From JBDRZD01 sp964623395 (lineage in GTDB: Bacteria > Hydrothermota > Hydrothermia > Hydrothermales > Hydrothermaceae), in assembly GCA_964623395.1 (NCBI GenBank), contig CAZUSI010000032.1:1-16949 (forward strand): a stretch of DNA of 16,949 nt. Reading direction: 5' to 3'. Below, one piece after another: positions 1 through 8,269 of the stretch (its first letter is position 1; each line of letters starts with the position of its first letter). A program made the translations under genes and the position numbers. The notes under the pieces were generated by a model. The model ran no database searches, was not told the origin of the DNA, and saw only the letters and a list, made by a program, of their open reading frames with translations.

Positions 1-4
1 AAAA

Positions 5-487
5 ATGGCAAAGGTTATAATAATTATGGGTTCAAAAAAGGATTTTGAATGGGCAAAAAAAATTAAAGATGCTTTAAATAAATTTGGAATTGAAAGTAAA
101 ATAAGAATAGGTTCAGCACATAAAACACCTTTAAAATGTTATGAAATTTTAAAAGAATATGAGAAGGAAGATTTTATAGTTTTTATTACTGTTGCAGGTA
201 AAAGTGATGCTTTAAGTGGTTTTGTAGATGCAAATACCCATTTCCCTGTTATTGCATGTCCTCCATATAGTGAAAAATTTTCTGGAATTGATATATTTTC
301 AACCCTTAGAATGCCGCAAGGTGTAGCACCAACACTTGTTCTTGAACCTGAAAATGCAGCACTTGCAGCAGCAAAGATTTTAGGTCTTTATGATAAAAAT
401 ATAAGGGAAAAAGTTAAAGAATATCAGAAAAAAATTAAAGAGGAATTAGAAAAAGATGATAAGGAGATACAAGAATGGGAAGTGTAA
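5..487 (+). CDS. purE: PurE, class II-type phosphoribosylaminoimidazole carboxylase
   Basis: Cytosolic purine biosynthesis enzyme making carboxyaminoimidazole ribonucleotide (CAIR). At 160 aa it has normal PurE length. The substrate-binding GS at residues 9-10 and SAHKTP at 37-42 match PurE. The central motif is ITVAGKSDALSG (61-72), followed by PVIACPPYS (81-89), LRMPQGVAP (101-109) and VLEPENAAL (112-120). This is the pattern of class II PurE (AIR carboxylase, using CO2 directly, as in animals and Treponema). Class I enzymes instead have the GAGGAAHLPGM motif and use N5-CAIR from PurK. The inference is that no PurK is required here. The ATG is at the very edge of the window, so its ribosome site and promoter cannot be seen. 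The gene overlaps purC by 13 bases, indicating translational coupling of successive pathway steps. Confidence 0.93.
   Translation: MAKVIIIMGSKKDFEWAKKIKDALNKFGIESKIRIGSAHKTPLKCYEILKEYEKEDFIVFITVAGKSDALSGFVDANTHFPVIACPPYSEKFSGIDIFSTLRMPQGVAPTLVLEPENAALAAAKILGLYDKNIREKVKEYQKKIKEELEKDDKEIQEWEV
461..466 (+). promoter_or_regulatory. Shine-Dalgarno site for purC inside purE
   Basis: AAGGAG lies 8 bases before the ATG at 475, within the last codons of purE. It fixes the purC start despite the 13-base overlap. Confidence 0.75.
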
Positions 488-1503
488 AAGATTTAGAAAT
501 TTTAGAAATGCCAATTTCTTTAAATTTTGGTAGGGCAAGATTTATATTTTCAGATAGATATTCAGTATTTGATTGGGGAGAAATGCCCGACCATATCCCC
601 TTTAAAGGTGAGGCAACCCTTTTACTTGCCTCATATTTTTTTGAAAAAATTGAAGAAAATGGAATTCCAACCCATTATATAGGACTTTTAGAAGAAAATA
701 AAATTAAAAAACTTTCAGAACTTAAAAATAGAACAAATATAATGGAAATTAAATTTTTGCGCGTTATAAGACCTATTTTTAAAGAAAACAAATATGATTA
801 TTCAGCTTATAAAAATGAAAGGGGAAATTTTTTAATACCCCTTGAAGTTATTTATAGGAATTATTTACCAGAAGGTAGTAGCATTTTTAAAAGATTAAAA
901 GAGGGTTTAATAAAACCTAAGGATATTGGCTTAGATAAAGAGCCATTTCCAGGTCAAAAATTAGAAAGACCAATAATTGATGTTTCCACAAAACTTGAGA
1001 ATCCTGATAGATATTTGACATGGGAAGAGGCAAAGGAAATTTCAGGATTAAGTTATGATGAAATAGAAGAAATGAAAAGAATAACAAATAAAATAAATGA
1101 ACTTATAACTTATGAATTTTCAAAAATAGGTTTAATAAATGAAGACGGAAAAATAGAATTTGGTTTTGATGGTAATCGCAATTTGATGGTTGTTGATGTA
1201 GTTGGAACATTAGATGAATGTCGTTTTAAATATGAAGGAATACCTGTGAGTAAAGAAATAGCAAGAATATATTATAGAAATACGGATTGGTATAAAGAGA
1301 TAGAAGAGGTTAAGAAAAAATATAAGGAGAACTGGAAAAAAATGTGTAAATTATCTCCAGAGCCTTTACCAGAAAGATTAAAAATTTTAATTTCCCAAGT
1401 TTATTGTGCCTGCACAAATGAGATTACTCAAAGAGAATGGTTTAAAGGGATACCTCCATTAAAAGAGATATTGAAAGAGATTAAAGAAATACTTAAACTA
1501 TAA
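475..1503 (+). CDS. purC: SAICAR synthetase PurC, long form
   Basis: ATP-dependent ligation of aspartate to CAIR, giving SAICAR; this is the step after PurE. Visible family motifs are SDRYSVFDWGEMPD (26-39), EVIYRNYLPEGSS (124-136, the R-N-x-x-x-G-S signature), KLENPDRYLTWEEA (173-186) and DVVGTLDECRF (241-251), the last corresponding to the family D-x-x-T-x-D-x-x-R motif. At 342 aa it is about 100 residues longer than the common bacterial PurC (~235-240 aa). It carries a long Lys/Glu-rich C-terminal tail containing CACTNEITQREW (311-322). The start is supported by the AAGGAG at 461-466. It ends only 4 bases from the converging ABC exporter gene, with no room for a terminator. Assignment is confident; the role of the C-terminal extension is unknown. 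Confidence 0.92.
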   Translation: MGSVKDLEILEMPISLNFGRARFIFSDRYSVFDWGEMPDHIPFKGEATLLLASYFFEKIEENGIPTHYIGLLEENKIKKLSELKNRTNIMEIKFLRVIRPIFKENKYDYSAYKNERGNFLIPLEVIYRNYLPEGSSIFKRLKEGLIKPKDIGLDKEPFPGQKLERPIIDVSTKLENPDRYLTWEEAKEISGLSYDEIEEMKRITNKINELITYEFSKIGLINEDGKIEFGFDGNRNLMVVDVVGTLDECRFKYEGIPVSKEIARIYYRNTDWYKEIEEVKKKYKENWKKMCKLSPEPLPERLKILISQVYCACTNEITQREWFKGIPPLKEILKEIKEILKL

Positions 1504-1507
1504 AAAT

Positions 1508-3550
1508 TTATCCAAAAATTAGTTCTTTTTCTTTTACTTGCAGTTCCCACAATTTTGAATAAAGTCCTTTCCTTTCAAGAAGCTCTTCATGTTTTCCCAT
1601 TTCAACAATTTTTCCTTTATGTAAAACAATTATTTTATCACAGTCCTTAATTGTTGATAATCTATGTGCTATTATTAAAGATGTGCTATTTTTTAAAAGT
1701 TCTTTTATTCCTTTTTGTATTAAATTTTCTGTATAAGAATCAACAGAAGAAGTTGGTTCATCAAGAATAAGTATTTCTGGCTCAAAATATATTGCTCTTG
1801 CAAAGGAAAGGAGTTGCCTTTCACCTTGTGATAAATTTTTCCCCCTTTCAATTATTTCCTCAAAATAGTTATTTTTTCTTCTTTTAATAAATTCATCAAG
1901 ATAAACCCTTCTTGCACTCTCCTTAACTTTTTCAAAAGATGGTTTTTCTTCCCTTAAAGTTATATTTTCTATGAAATTTCCTGAAAATATGAATACATCT
2001 TGAAGAACAAGTGCTATCCTTTTTCTCAACTTATAAGTATCCCATTCTCTTATATCAAGACCATCAACAATTATTTTTCCTTTTTGTATTGGATAAAATT
2101 TTAAGATTGCTGAAATAAGCGTTGTTTTACCAGCACCAGTAGGACCAACAATTGCTACTTTTTCATAAGGTGAAACTTTAAAGGAAACACCCTTTAAAAC
2201 CCAATCACCTTCATCATATTTTAACCATACATCCTCAAATACTATTTCCCCTTTTCTTTCTAAAATTTCCTTTTTGCCTTTATCTTCTTCCTTTTCCTCT
2301 AATATTAAACTTATTCTTTCTGCACCTGCCAATGCTGATTGTAATATGTTATATTTTTCTGATAAATCAATTATTGGTCTGAAAAGCATTTCAAGATAAT
2401 ATAAAAAAGCAGCAAGGGAACCAAGTGTAAAAGAACCTCTTATTATTCCCCATCCACCAAAAAATATTAATATTGCAATTGCAAATGCCCTTATAAAATC
2501 TATTATAGGTCTAAATATTGCAAATACAAATAATTGTCTCATATTTGCTTTAAATAACCCTTCATTTATATTTTTAAATTTTTTAAAACTATTTTCTTCC
2601 TGATTATAAATTTGAATTACATTTATTGCTGAAAGTGTTTCAGAAGTATATGCATTTAAACTTGCAAGTTTTCTTCTTACTTCCCTATATGCATCCCTTA
2701 CTTTTTTTCTAAATATTTCTGTTGCAATTGCTATAAATGGTGTTAAAAGAAGTATGCTTATTCCTATTTGAAAATTCATCTTTAATATTATTATGCTTAT
2801 TCCTATAATTAAAATCGCATCTTTAAAAAAGTAAATTAAAACAGATGTAAAAAATTCATTTAATGTGGAAACATCATTTGTTACTCTTGTTGTAAGACGA
2901 CCTGTTGGATTTTTATCAAAAAAGGAAACTGGTAATCTTAAAATGTGTGAAAATAAATCCATTCTTATATCAACTGCTATTTTTTGTCCTGTATATTCAA
3001 GCAAAACCATGTGTAAATATGTAAAAATTCCAAGGAGAAATAATATTAAAAGATAAATAATTGCAATTCTTTTAATTCCATTTATGTCTTTTTCTCTTAT
3101 TTTTAAGATTTTTAAAGGTGGCAAATTTTTTATATCTTCATATCTTATAAAATTTCCTTCTTCTGTTTTAATATAAACTCCCTTTTCTAAAATCCCCCTT
3201 TTTTCATAAAATTTCAATTCATAAGAGGACAAATCCCTTTTTTTAATAATATATTTTCCTTCTTCTAATTTTATCTTCTCTCCTTTAAATTCTTTTAAAA
3301 ATTTCTTTTCTAAATCAAAATTTTCCTTGAAATTCAAAACTACATAAGGTGGAACAATGTATTCATCAATTGCTGTTTTTGTTAAATATGGCAATGTTAA
3401 ATCAAATATTGTTGTAAAGATAAGTAAAATAAAAACTATGAATATTATTTTAAGATAAGGTTTTTTAACATATTTTAAAAGTTTTTTAAAAATTCTTATA
3501 TCATGTGTTCCCTTTAATTTTTCTTCTTCAAGAAAATCAAAATTTCTCAT
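1508..3550 (-). CDS. Heterodimeric ABC exporter, catalytic half (BmrD/TM288-like)
   Basis: Half-transporter with an N-terminal six-helix membrane domain and a C-terminal ATPase. Walker A is GPTGAGKTT (469-477), the Q-loop is Q517, the signature is LSQGE (573-577), Walker B is ILILDE with catalytic E598, and the H-loop is H629. All catalytic residues are present, but the signature is the noncanonical LSQGE rather than LSGGQ, as in the active-site-donor subunit of heterodimeric exporters. Between TM1 (~33-60) and TM2 (~162-185) lies a charged insertion of about 90 residues (66-155), predicted to face outside the cytoplasm. Bacillus BmrD, also about 670 aa, has an extracellular domain at the same place. 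Its ATG overlaps the stop of the partner gene (ATGA), without an SD, so translation is probably coupled. Substrate unknown; drugs, lipids or peptides are all possible. Confidence 0.88.
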   Translation of the reverse strand: MRNFDFLEEEKLKGTHDIRIFKKLLKYVKKPYLKIIFIVFILLIFTTIFDLTLPYLTKTAIDEYIVPPYVVLNFKENFDLEKKFLKEFKGEKIKLEEGKYIIKKRDLSSYELKFYEKRGILEKGVYIKTEEGNFIRYEDIKNLPPLKILKIREKDINGIKRIAIIYLLILFLLGIFTYLHMVLLEYTGQKIAVDIRMDLFSHILRLPVSFFDKNPTGRLTTRVTNDVSTLNEFFTSVLIYFFKDAILIIGISIIILKMNFQIGISILLLTPFIAIATEIFRKKVRDAYREVRRKLASLNAYTSETLSAINVIQIYNQEENSFKKFKNINEGLFKANMRQLFVFAIFRPIIDFIRAFAIAILIFFGGWGIIRGSFTLGSLAAFLYYLEMLFRPIIDLSEKYNILQSALAGAERISLILEEKEEDKGKKEILERKGEIVFEDVWLKYDEGDWVLKGVSFKVSPYEKVAIVGPTGAGKTTLISAILKFYPIQKGKIIVDGLDIREWDTYKLRKRIALVLQDVFIFSGNFIENITLREEKPSFEKVKESARRVYLDEFIKRRKNNYFEEIIERGKNLSQGERQLLSFARAIYFEPEILILDEPTSSVDSYTENLIQKGIKELLKNSTSLIIAHRLSTIKDCDKIIVLHKGKIVEMGKHEELLERKGLYSKLWELQVKEKELIFG

Positions 3551-5280
3551 TTTGTTATTTCTATTAATGCTGATTGTATTTCATATACTTTTTTGTAAAA
3601 TCCATCCTTTTTTATAAGTTCTTCATGGTTTCCAATATCTTCAATTTCACCATCAACTAAAACTATAATTCTATCAAGATTTTTTAAAACAGATGTTCTG
3701 TATGAAATTATTATTCCAGTTTTACCCTTTAAATATTCCTTTAAATTATTTATTATTTTTTCTTCTGTTTCACTATCTACTTGTGAAAGTGCATCATCAA
3801 GAATAAATATTGATGGATTTATAAGGAATGCCCTTGAAAGTGCTATTCTCTGTTTTTGACCACCTGAAAGCGTTATCCCCCTTTCACCAACAATTGTATC
3901 AAATTTATCAGGAAAAAGATTTATTTCATCATAAATTTCAGCAAGAATTGCTGCTTTTATTATTTCCTCTTCCCTTGCATAAGGATTTGTAAAAGCAATA
4001 TTTTCATTTATCTTTCCTGAAAATATAACTGCTTCTTGTGGTAATAAAAATATTTCCCTTCTTAAATCTTCTAAATTGTATTTCCTTATATCTATTCCAT
4101 CTATAAAAATTGTATTTTCTGGTGGCTCAATTATTCTTAAAAATAAATTAACAAGTGTTGTTTTACCACTTCCTATTTTCCCAAGAATTCCTACTTTTTC
4201 TCCTGGATTTATTTTAAAAGATATATTTTTTAAAGCTGGTTTTTTCTCATTTGGATAATAAAAAGTTAAATTTTTTACTTCAATTCCTCCCTTAAATTTT
4301 TTAATTCTAATAAAATTTGGTAAATTTTTTATTAATGGTTTTTCTTTTAATAATTCATTTATTCTATCCATTGAAGCAGCCCCTCTTTGAAATATGTTTG
4401 TTACCCATCCAATTGCCATCATTGGCCATATCATAAATTCTATATATGAGACAAATGCAACAAATGAGCCAAGAGATATTTCATTTAATATTACTTTTTT
4501 ACCACCAATAAAAATTAATAAAACAAGTGAGATTCCAGAAATAAGAGTTATTAATGGCATAAAAGCACCCCATAAATATGCAAGGTTCATATTTCTTTTA
4601 AAAAATAATTCATTCCCCTTATAAAAAATTTTTTCTTCTTCCTTTTCCTTAACAAATGCCTTTATTACTTTAATTCCTGAAAATGCTTCCTGTGCAATTT
4701 CTGAAAGATATGAAAATCCTTCTTGAACTTTTCTAAAAAGATGATGTATTTTACTTCCAAATAAAAGCATTATTATTGAAAGGATAGGTAATGGTATTAA
4801 AACATAAAGGGTTAAAGATGGGCTTATCTTTAACATAAAGAAAAGAGAAAATAAAAACATTATTAAAAAATCAGCAGCACCAACAATTCCCATTCCAAGT
4901 GCCATTCTTATTGCTTCAAGGTCATTTGTTGAATGAGCCATAATATCACCAACTTTTTTCTTTTGATAAAAATAAAAATCAAGGATTAAAAGATTTTTGT
5001 AAAGTTTTTCCCTTATTTCCTTTTCAATTTCTCTTGCACTTCCCATTATGAAATATCTCCAGAAATATCTAAAAAAAGCAGTTAATAGGGCAAGGAAAAT
5101 TATTATAAGAAAATGGAAGAAAAGGATTTTTAAATTCATAATTTCTTCAATTAATTTATCAATTGCACTTCTTATAACAAGGGGAACAAAAAGCTGTGAC
5201 AAATCAACAATAAAAAGGGCTAAAATACCTAAGAAAATTTTAAATTTCCATTTCCATAAATATTTTAAAAGTTCCTTCAT
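3547..5280 (-). CDS. Heterodimeric ABC exporter, degenerate half (BmrC/TM287-like)
   Basis: Partner half-transporter (577 aa), transcribed just before the catalytic half. The membrane domain spans about residues 12-310 and the ATPase about 330-577. Walker A is GKIGSGKTT (367-375), Q415 is in the Q-loop, and the signature is canonical LSGGQ (471-475). Walker B is FILDD, so the catalytic Glu is replaced by D496. The H-switch His is replaced by Y527 (IISYRTS). Both substitutions mark the noncatalytic nucleotide site of TM287/288- and BmrCD-type exporters. One competent ATP site would therefore form between this subunit's LSGGQ and the other subunit's Walker motifs. The ATG lies one base after the stop of the alcohol dehydrogenase gene and has no SD, suggesting reinitiation. 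Substrate unknown. Confidence 0.88.
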   Translation of the reverse strand: MKELLKYLWKWKFKIFLGILALFIVDLSQLFVPLVIRSAIDKLIEEIMNLKILFFHFLIIIFLALLTAFFRYFWRYFIMGSAREIEKEIREKLYKNLLILDFYFYQKKKVGDIMAHSTNDLEAIRMALGMGIVGAADFLIMFLFSLFFMLKISPSLTLYVLIPLPILSIIMLLFGSKIHHLFRKVQEGFSYLSEIAQEAFSGIKVIKAFVKEKEEEKIFYKGNELFFKRNMNLAYLWGAFMPLITLISGISLVLLIFIGGKKVILNEISLGSFVAFVSYIEFMIWPMMAIGWVTNIFQRGAASMDRINELLKEKPLIKNLPNFIRIKKFKGGIEVKNLTFYYPNEKKPALKNISFKINPGEKVGILGKIGSGKTTLVNLFLRIIEPPENTIFIDGIDIRKYNLEDLRREIFLLPQEAVIFSGKINENIAFTNPYAREEEIIKAAILAEIYDEINLFPDKFDTIVGERGITLSGGQKQRIALSRAFLINPSIFILDDALSQVDSETEEKIINNLKEYLKGKTGIIISYRTSVLKNLDRIIVLVDGEIEDIGNHEELIKKDGFYKKVYEIQSALIEITK

Positions 5281-5281
5281 T

Positions 5282-6415
5282 TTATAGGGCTTCTAAATAG
5301 ATATTTTCAACATCCTGAATTTCTATCTTATCAAAACCAAAATCAGGAAAATTTTTTTTCAAGAATTCATATTCCTTTACAAAATCTTTTATTTCATTTT
5401 CTTTTATCCCAAAATCTTTTAAACTTTTATTAAATCCAATATCTTTTAAATAATTTTTAAAAAATTCCTCAATATCTTCTCCAAAAATTTTTTCAAATCT
5501 TTTAAAATTTTCAGTAAATCTTTTCTTAACAATTTTTATAAATGGTATGAGTAAAAGGCAAAGACCTTCTGGATGCGAAATGTTGTCATAAAATCCTGAT
5601 AAAATATGTTCAAGCCAATGCATTATTGCAAATCCACCAATTCCCCTTGTAGGTATTCCCGATAGGGCAAGTGAAGAAAAATAACATATATTTTCTCTTG
5701 CTTCATCATCATTATTTTCCTTTATCCTTAATATCATTTCAATTACACCCTTTATTAAAATTTTTCCAAAATTGTATTGTAAATATCCATATTCCTCTGA
5801 TGTGAGAATTGGTTCAAGAACATGTGTTATTATATCAATGCTTCCCATTGAAAGGTATGAAAAATTTAAATATTTTGTAAAGTTTGGATCAACTATTGAA
5901 ATTTTTGGATATGTAACTTCGCTTCTAAAAAACCATTTTCTTTTTTCATCTAAATTTGTTATAACACCACCTGGATTGTATTCTGAACCTGATGCAGGAA
6001 TTGTTGGAACTAAAATAGTTGGCAAAGCATCATTTATTTCCTTTTTAAACATCATGTAATCCCATATACTTCCTTTATTTTTTGCCATAACTGCAATACC
6101 TTTTGAAGCATCACATACACTTCCTCCACCTATTCCTATTATAAAATCACATTTCTCCTTTTTTAAAATTTTTGCACCTTCATCAACTTCATATGTTTTT
6201 GGATTTGGTGTAACATTATCATAATGGAAAAAATCAATTCCTTCTTTTTTAAGGTCTTGAATTATTTTATCAAAAATCCCCTTTTCCTTTAAAAATTTTT
6301 TACCTGTAACAATAAATGCTCTTTTACCAATCTCTTTTGCCTTTTTAGGAAGTAAATCAATTGAATTCCATCCAAAATAATATTTTGTTGGAAGATATAA
6401 AGAGAAATTTCTCAT
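5282..6415 (-). CDS. Iron-type (group III) alcohol dehydrogenase
   Basis: NAD(P)H-dependent alcohol/aldehyde oxidoreductase of the Fe-ADH family (377 aa, normal length). The dinucleotide motif GGGSVCDASKG is at 96-106. Likely metal ligands are D194 and H198 (DIITH), H266 and H281 (HWLEH...SHPEG), with the conserved H270 between them. The HxxEHxLSxxYDxxxH arrangement resembles the butanol dehydrogenase/YqhD branch more than FucO. The GGGS stretch that makes YqhD NADPH-specific after the first strand is absent (TGKKFLKEKG here), so cofactor choice is open. Its ATG overlaps the yceD stop by 4 bases (ATGA). A role in fermentative aldehyde reduction or in detoxification is inference only. Confidence 0.87.
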   Translation of the reverse strand: MRNFSLYLPTKYYFGWNSIDLLPKKAKEIGKRAFIVTGKKFLKEKGIFDKIIQDLKKEGIDFFHYDNVTPNPKTYEVDEGAKILKKEKCDFIIGIGGGSVCDASKGIAVMAKNKGSIWDYMMFKKEINDALPTILVPTIPASGSEYNPGGVITNLDEKRKWFFRSEVTYPKISIVDPNFTKYLNFSYLSMGSIDIITHVLEPILTSEEYGYLQYNFGKILIKGVIEMILRIKENNDDEARENICYFSSLALSGIPTRGIGGFAIMHWLEHILSGFYDNISHPEGLCLLLIPFIKIVKKRFTENFKRFEKIFGEDIEEFFKNYLKDIGFNKSLKDFGIKENEIKDFVKEYEFLKKNFPDFGFDKIEIQDVENIYLEAL

Positions 6416-6930
6416 TTATTAAAGATTTCTTTAATTTTTGAAAGAGGAGATTTTTCCTGAGTTTCGCATGTGCACTCTTCTTTATTTTTATTTTTTCCAC
6501 ATATAGGGCATAAACCTTTACAATCTTCTTTACATAAAGGTTTCATAGGAATTGAAAGCAAAATAAGTTCTCTTACAATTCCAATTAAGTTTAAAACTGT
6601 TTCTTCAAGATAAATCGTATTTATGTCATCTTCGCTTATTTCTATCTCTTTTTTATTTAAAAGTCTATCCTTTCCAAGTTTTACATGATAAAATCCTCTT
6701 TCTTCAAAATCTTTTTCAAAATTTTCAAGGCATCTTGCACATTCCAAAATTATTTTTGATTTAACATTTAAATTTAAAAAATATTCAAGTCTTGACTTTG
6801 TTATTTCACCATAGACATTAAAATACTTAACTTTAAACTTCTCATTTTCTAACTCAAGTATATTTCCCTTTTCTCTTCCAAAATCAAAACTATTTTTCCC
6901 TTCCTTTAAATCTTTTAAGTTTATTTCCAT
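6412..6930 (-). CDS. yceD: YceD/DUF177 family protein
   Basis: Small cysteine-rich protein (172 aa) of the DUF177/YceD family, which is linked to 23S rRNA/large-subunit ribosome biogenesis. C64/C67 (LECARCL) match the family CxRCL motif. The C-terminal part has IPMKPLCKEDCKGLCPICG (127-145) plus CTC (153-155), giving six more cysteines, probably a metal site. An AAGGA sits 8 bases before the ATG, and a purine-rich GGAGGGGG lies further upstream. In most bacteria yceD is followed at once by rpmF (L32). Here it is followed, with a 4-base overlap, by an alcohol dehydrogenase gene, so that usual partner is missing from this place. Co-transcription with the glutamate dehydrogenase 33 bases upstream is likely. 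Confidence 0.85.
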   Translation of the reverse strand: MEINLKDLKEGKNSFDFGREKGNILELENEKFKVKYFNVYGEITKSRLEYFLNLNVKSKIILECARCLENFEKDFEERGFYHVKLGKDRLLNKKEIEISEDDINTIYLEETVLNLIGIVRELILLSIPMKPLCKEDCKGLCPICGKNKNKEECTCETQEKSPLSKIKEIFNK

Positions 6931-6963
6931 TTTTCATTTCCTTCCCCCTCCTTTTTTAAAGAT

Positions 6964-8214
6964 TTATACCCATCCTCTTAATTTCATTGCTTCTATAACT
7001 TTTTTAACAGAAACAAGATATGCAGCAAGTCTTGGATGAACCTTTCTTGATTCATATTCCTCATAAGTTTCATAAAAGGCTTTTGTCATTTTCTTATCAA
7101 GTCTTTCATGAACTTCTTCAAGGCTCCAATAATAACCACCTATATTTTGAACCCATTCAAAATAAGAAACTGTTACTCCACCTGCATTTGCAAGAAAGTC
7201 AGGAATAACAAATTTTTTGTTTTCATGAAGAATTTTATCTGCTTCTGGTGTTGTAGGCCCATTTGCAAGTTCAAGAATTATTTTTGCCTTAATTTTATCA
7301 GCATTCTTTTCAGTTATAACATTTTCTAAAGCAGCAGGAATTAAAACATCAACATCAAGTTCAAGAAGTTCTTCATTTGTTATTTTATCTGCTCCTTTAA
7401 AACCACAAACTGTTCCTGTTTCATTTTTAAATTTACTAACTTCTTTAAAGGAAAGCCCTTTTTTATTTAAAATTCCACCCTTTGAATCACTTACTGCAAT
7501 TACCTTTGAACCAAAAAGTTCTTCAACAAGTTTATGGGCAAACTGTCCTGCATTTCCATATCCTTGAATTGCAATTTTTGCCTTTGATAGATCAATTCCA
7601 AGTACTTTTGCTGCTTCTCTTAAAGTATACATTCCACCTCTTGCTGTTGCATCATCTCTACCTAAGGAACCACCAATTGGAATGGGTTTTCCAGTTATAA
7701 TTCCAGGAGCATTATATTGCACTATTTTTGAATATTCATCCATCATCCATGCCATTATTTGTGGATCCGTATAGACATCAGGTGCAGGTATATCCTTATC
7801 AGGACTTATTATTTGTGCTATTGCCCTTATATATCCCCTTGCAAGTCTTTCCTTTTCACCTTTTGACATCTCTTTTGGATTGCATATAATTCCTCCTTTT
7901 CCTCCTCCATAAGGTAAATCAACTATTGCTGTTTTCCATGTCATCCACATTGCAAGTGCCCTCACTGTATCAATTGTTTCTTCAGGATGCCACCTTATTC
8001 CACCTTTTGTTGGTCCTCTTGCATCGTTGTGTTGAACTCTAAACCCTTTAAATACTTTTACAGAACCATCATCCATTCTTACAGGTATTAGGACATGAAA
8101 TTCCCTTAGTGGTTCCCTTAATATCATATGTTCTGGTGTTCCTTCTATTCCGAGAACTTTTGCTGCTTCATCAAGTTGTTCCTGTGCAATTTTAAAGGGA
8201 TTCAATTTTTCCAT
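6964..8214 (-). CDS. gdhA: Glutamate dehydrogenase (hexameric GDH)
   Basis: Interconverts glutamate and 2-oxoglutarate plus ammonium in the cytosol. At 416 aa it has the length of the small hexameric GDHs, including those of thermophiles. The substrate-binding segment is GPTKGGIRWHP (67-77, K70), followed by WKTAIVDLPYGGGKGG (93-108) with K94 and catalytic K106, and PAPDVYT (144-150) with general base D146. The Rossmann motif GYGNAG is at 218-223, and NAGGVTVSYFEWVQN (343-357) is typical of the family. It has a strong SD (AAGGAGG, 4 bases before the ATG) and its own promoter overlapping the end of comM, so it can be expressed independently of the upstream housekeeping genes. NAD versus NADP preference cannot be decided by eye. 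Confidence 0.95.
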   Translation of the reverse strand: MEKLNPFKIAQEQLDEAAKVLGIEGTPEHMILREPLREFHVLIPVRMDDGSVKVFKGFRVQHNDARGPTKGGIRWHPEETIDTVRALAMWMTWKTAIVDLPYGGGKGGIICNPKEMSKGEKERLARGYIRAIAQIISPDKDIPAPDVYTDPQIMAWMMDEYSKIVQYNAPGIITGKPIPIGGSLGRDDATARGGMYTLREAAKVLGIDLSKAKIAIQGYGNAGQFAHKLVEELFGSKVIAVSDSKGGILNKKGLSFKEVSKFKNETGTVCGFKGADKITNEELLELDVDVLIPAALENVITEKNADKIKAKIILELANGPTTPEADKILHENKKFVIPDFLANAGGVTVSYFEWVQNIGGYYWSLEEVHERLDKKMTKAFYETYEEYESRKVHPRLAAYLVSVKKVIEAMKLRGWV

Positions 8215-8239
8215 AAAACCTCCTTTTTAAAACTAATTT

Positions 8240-8269
8240 ATTATAATGTAATCCAATGTTCTCTATCAA
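8240..8269 (-). promoter_or_regulatory. Sigma70-type promoter of the gdhA unit
   Basis: On the minus strand, TTGATA (8264-8269), an 18-base spacer, then TATAAT (8240-8245). The -10 overlaps the TAA stop of comM (8241-8243). A start near 8233 would give a leader of about 19 bases carrying the AAGGAGG site. Confidence 0.65.

Noticed and set aside
5281..5308. TTGAAA-18-TATAAA on the minus strand just before the degenerate ABC subunit gene as its promoter
   Set aside because: The TATAAA directly touches the ATG, so transcription would begin inside the coding sequence. More likely chance in AT-rich DNA.
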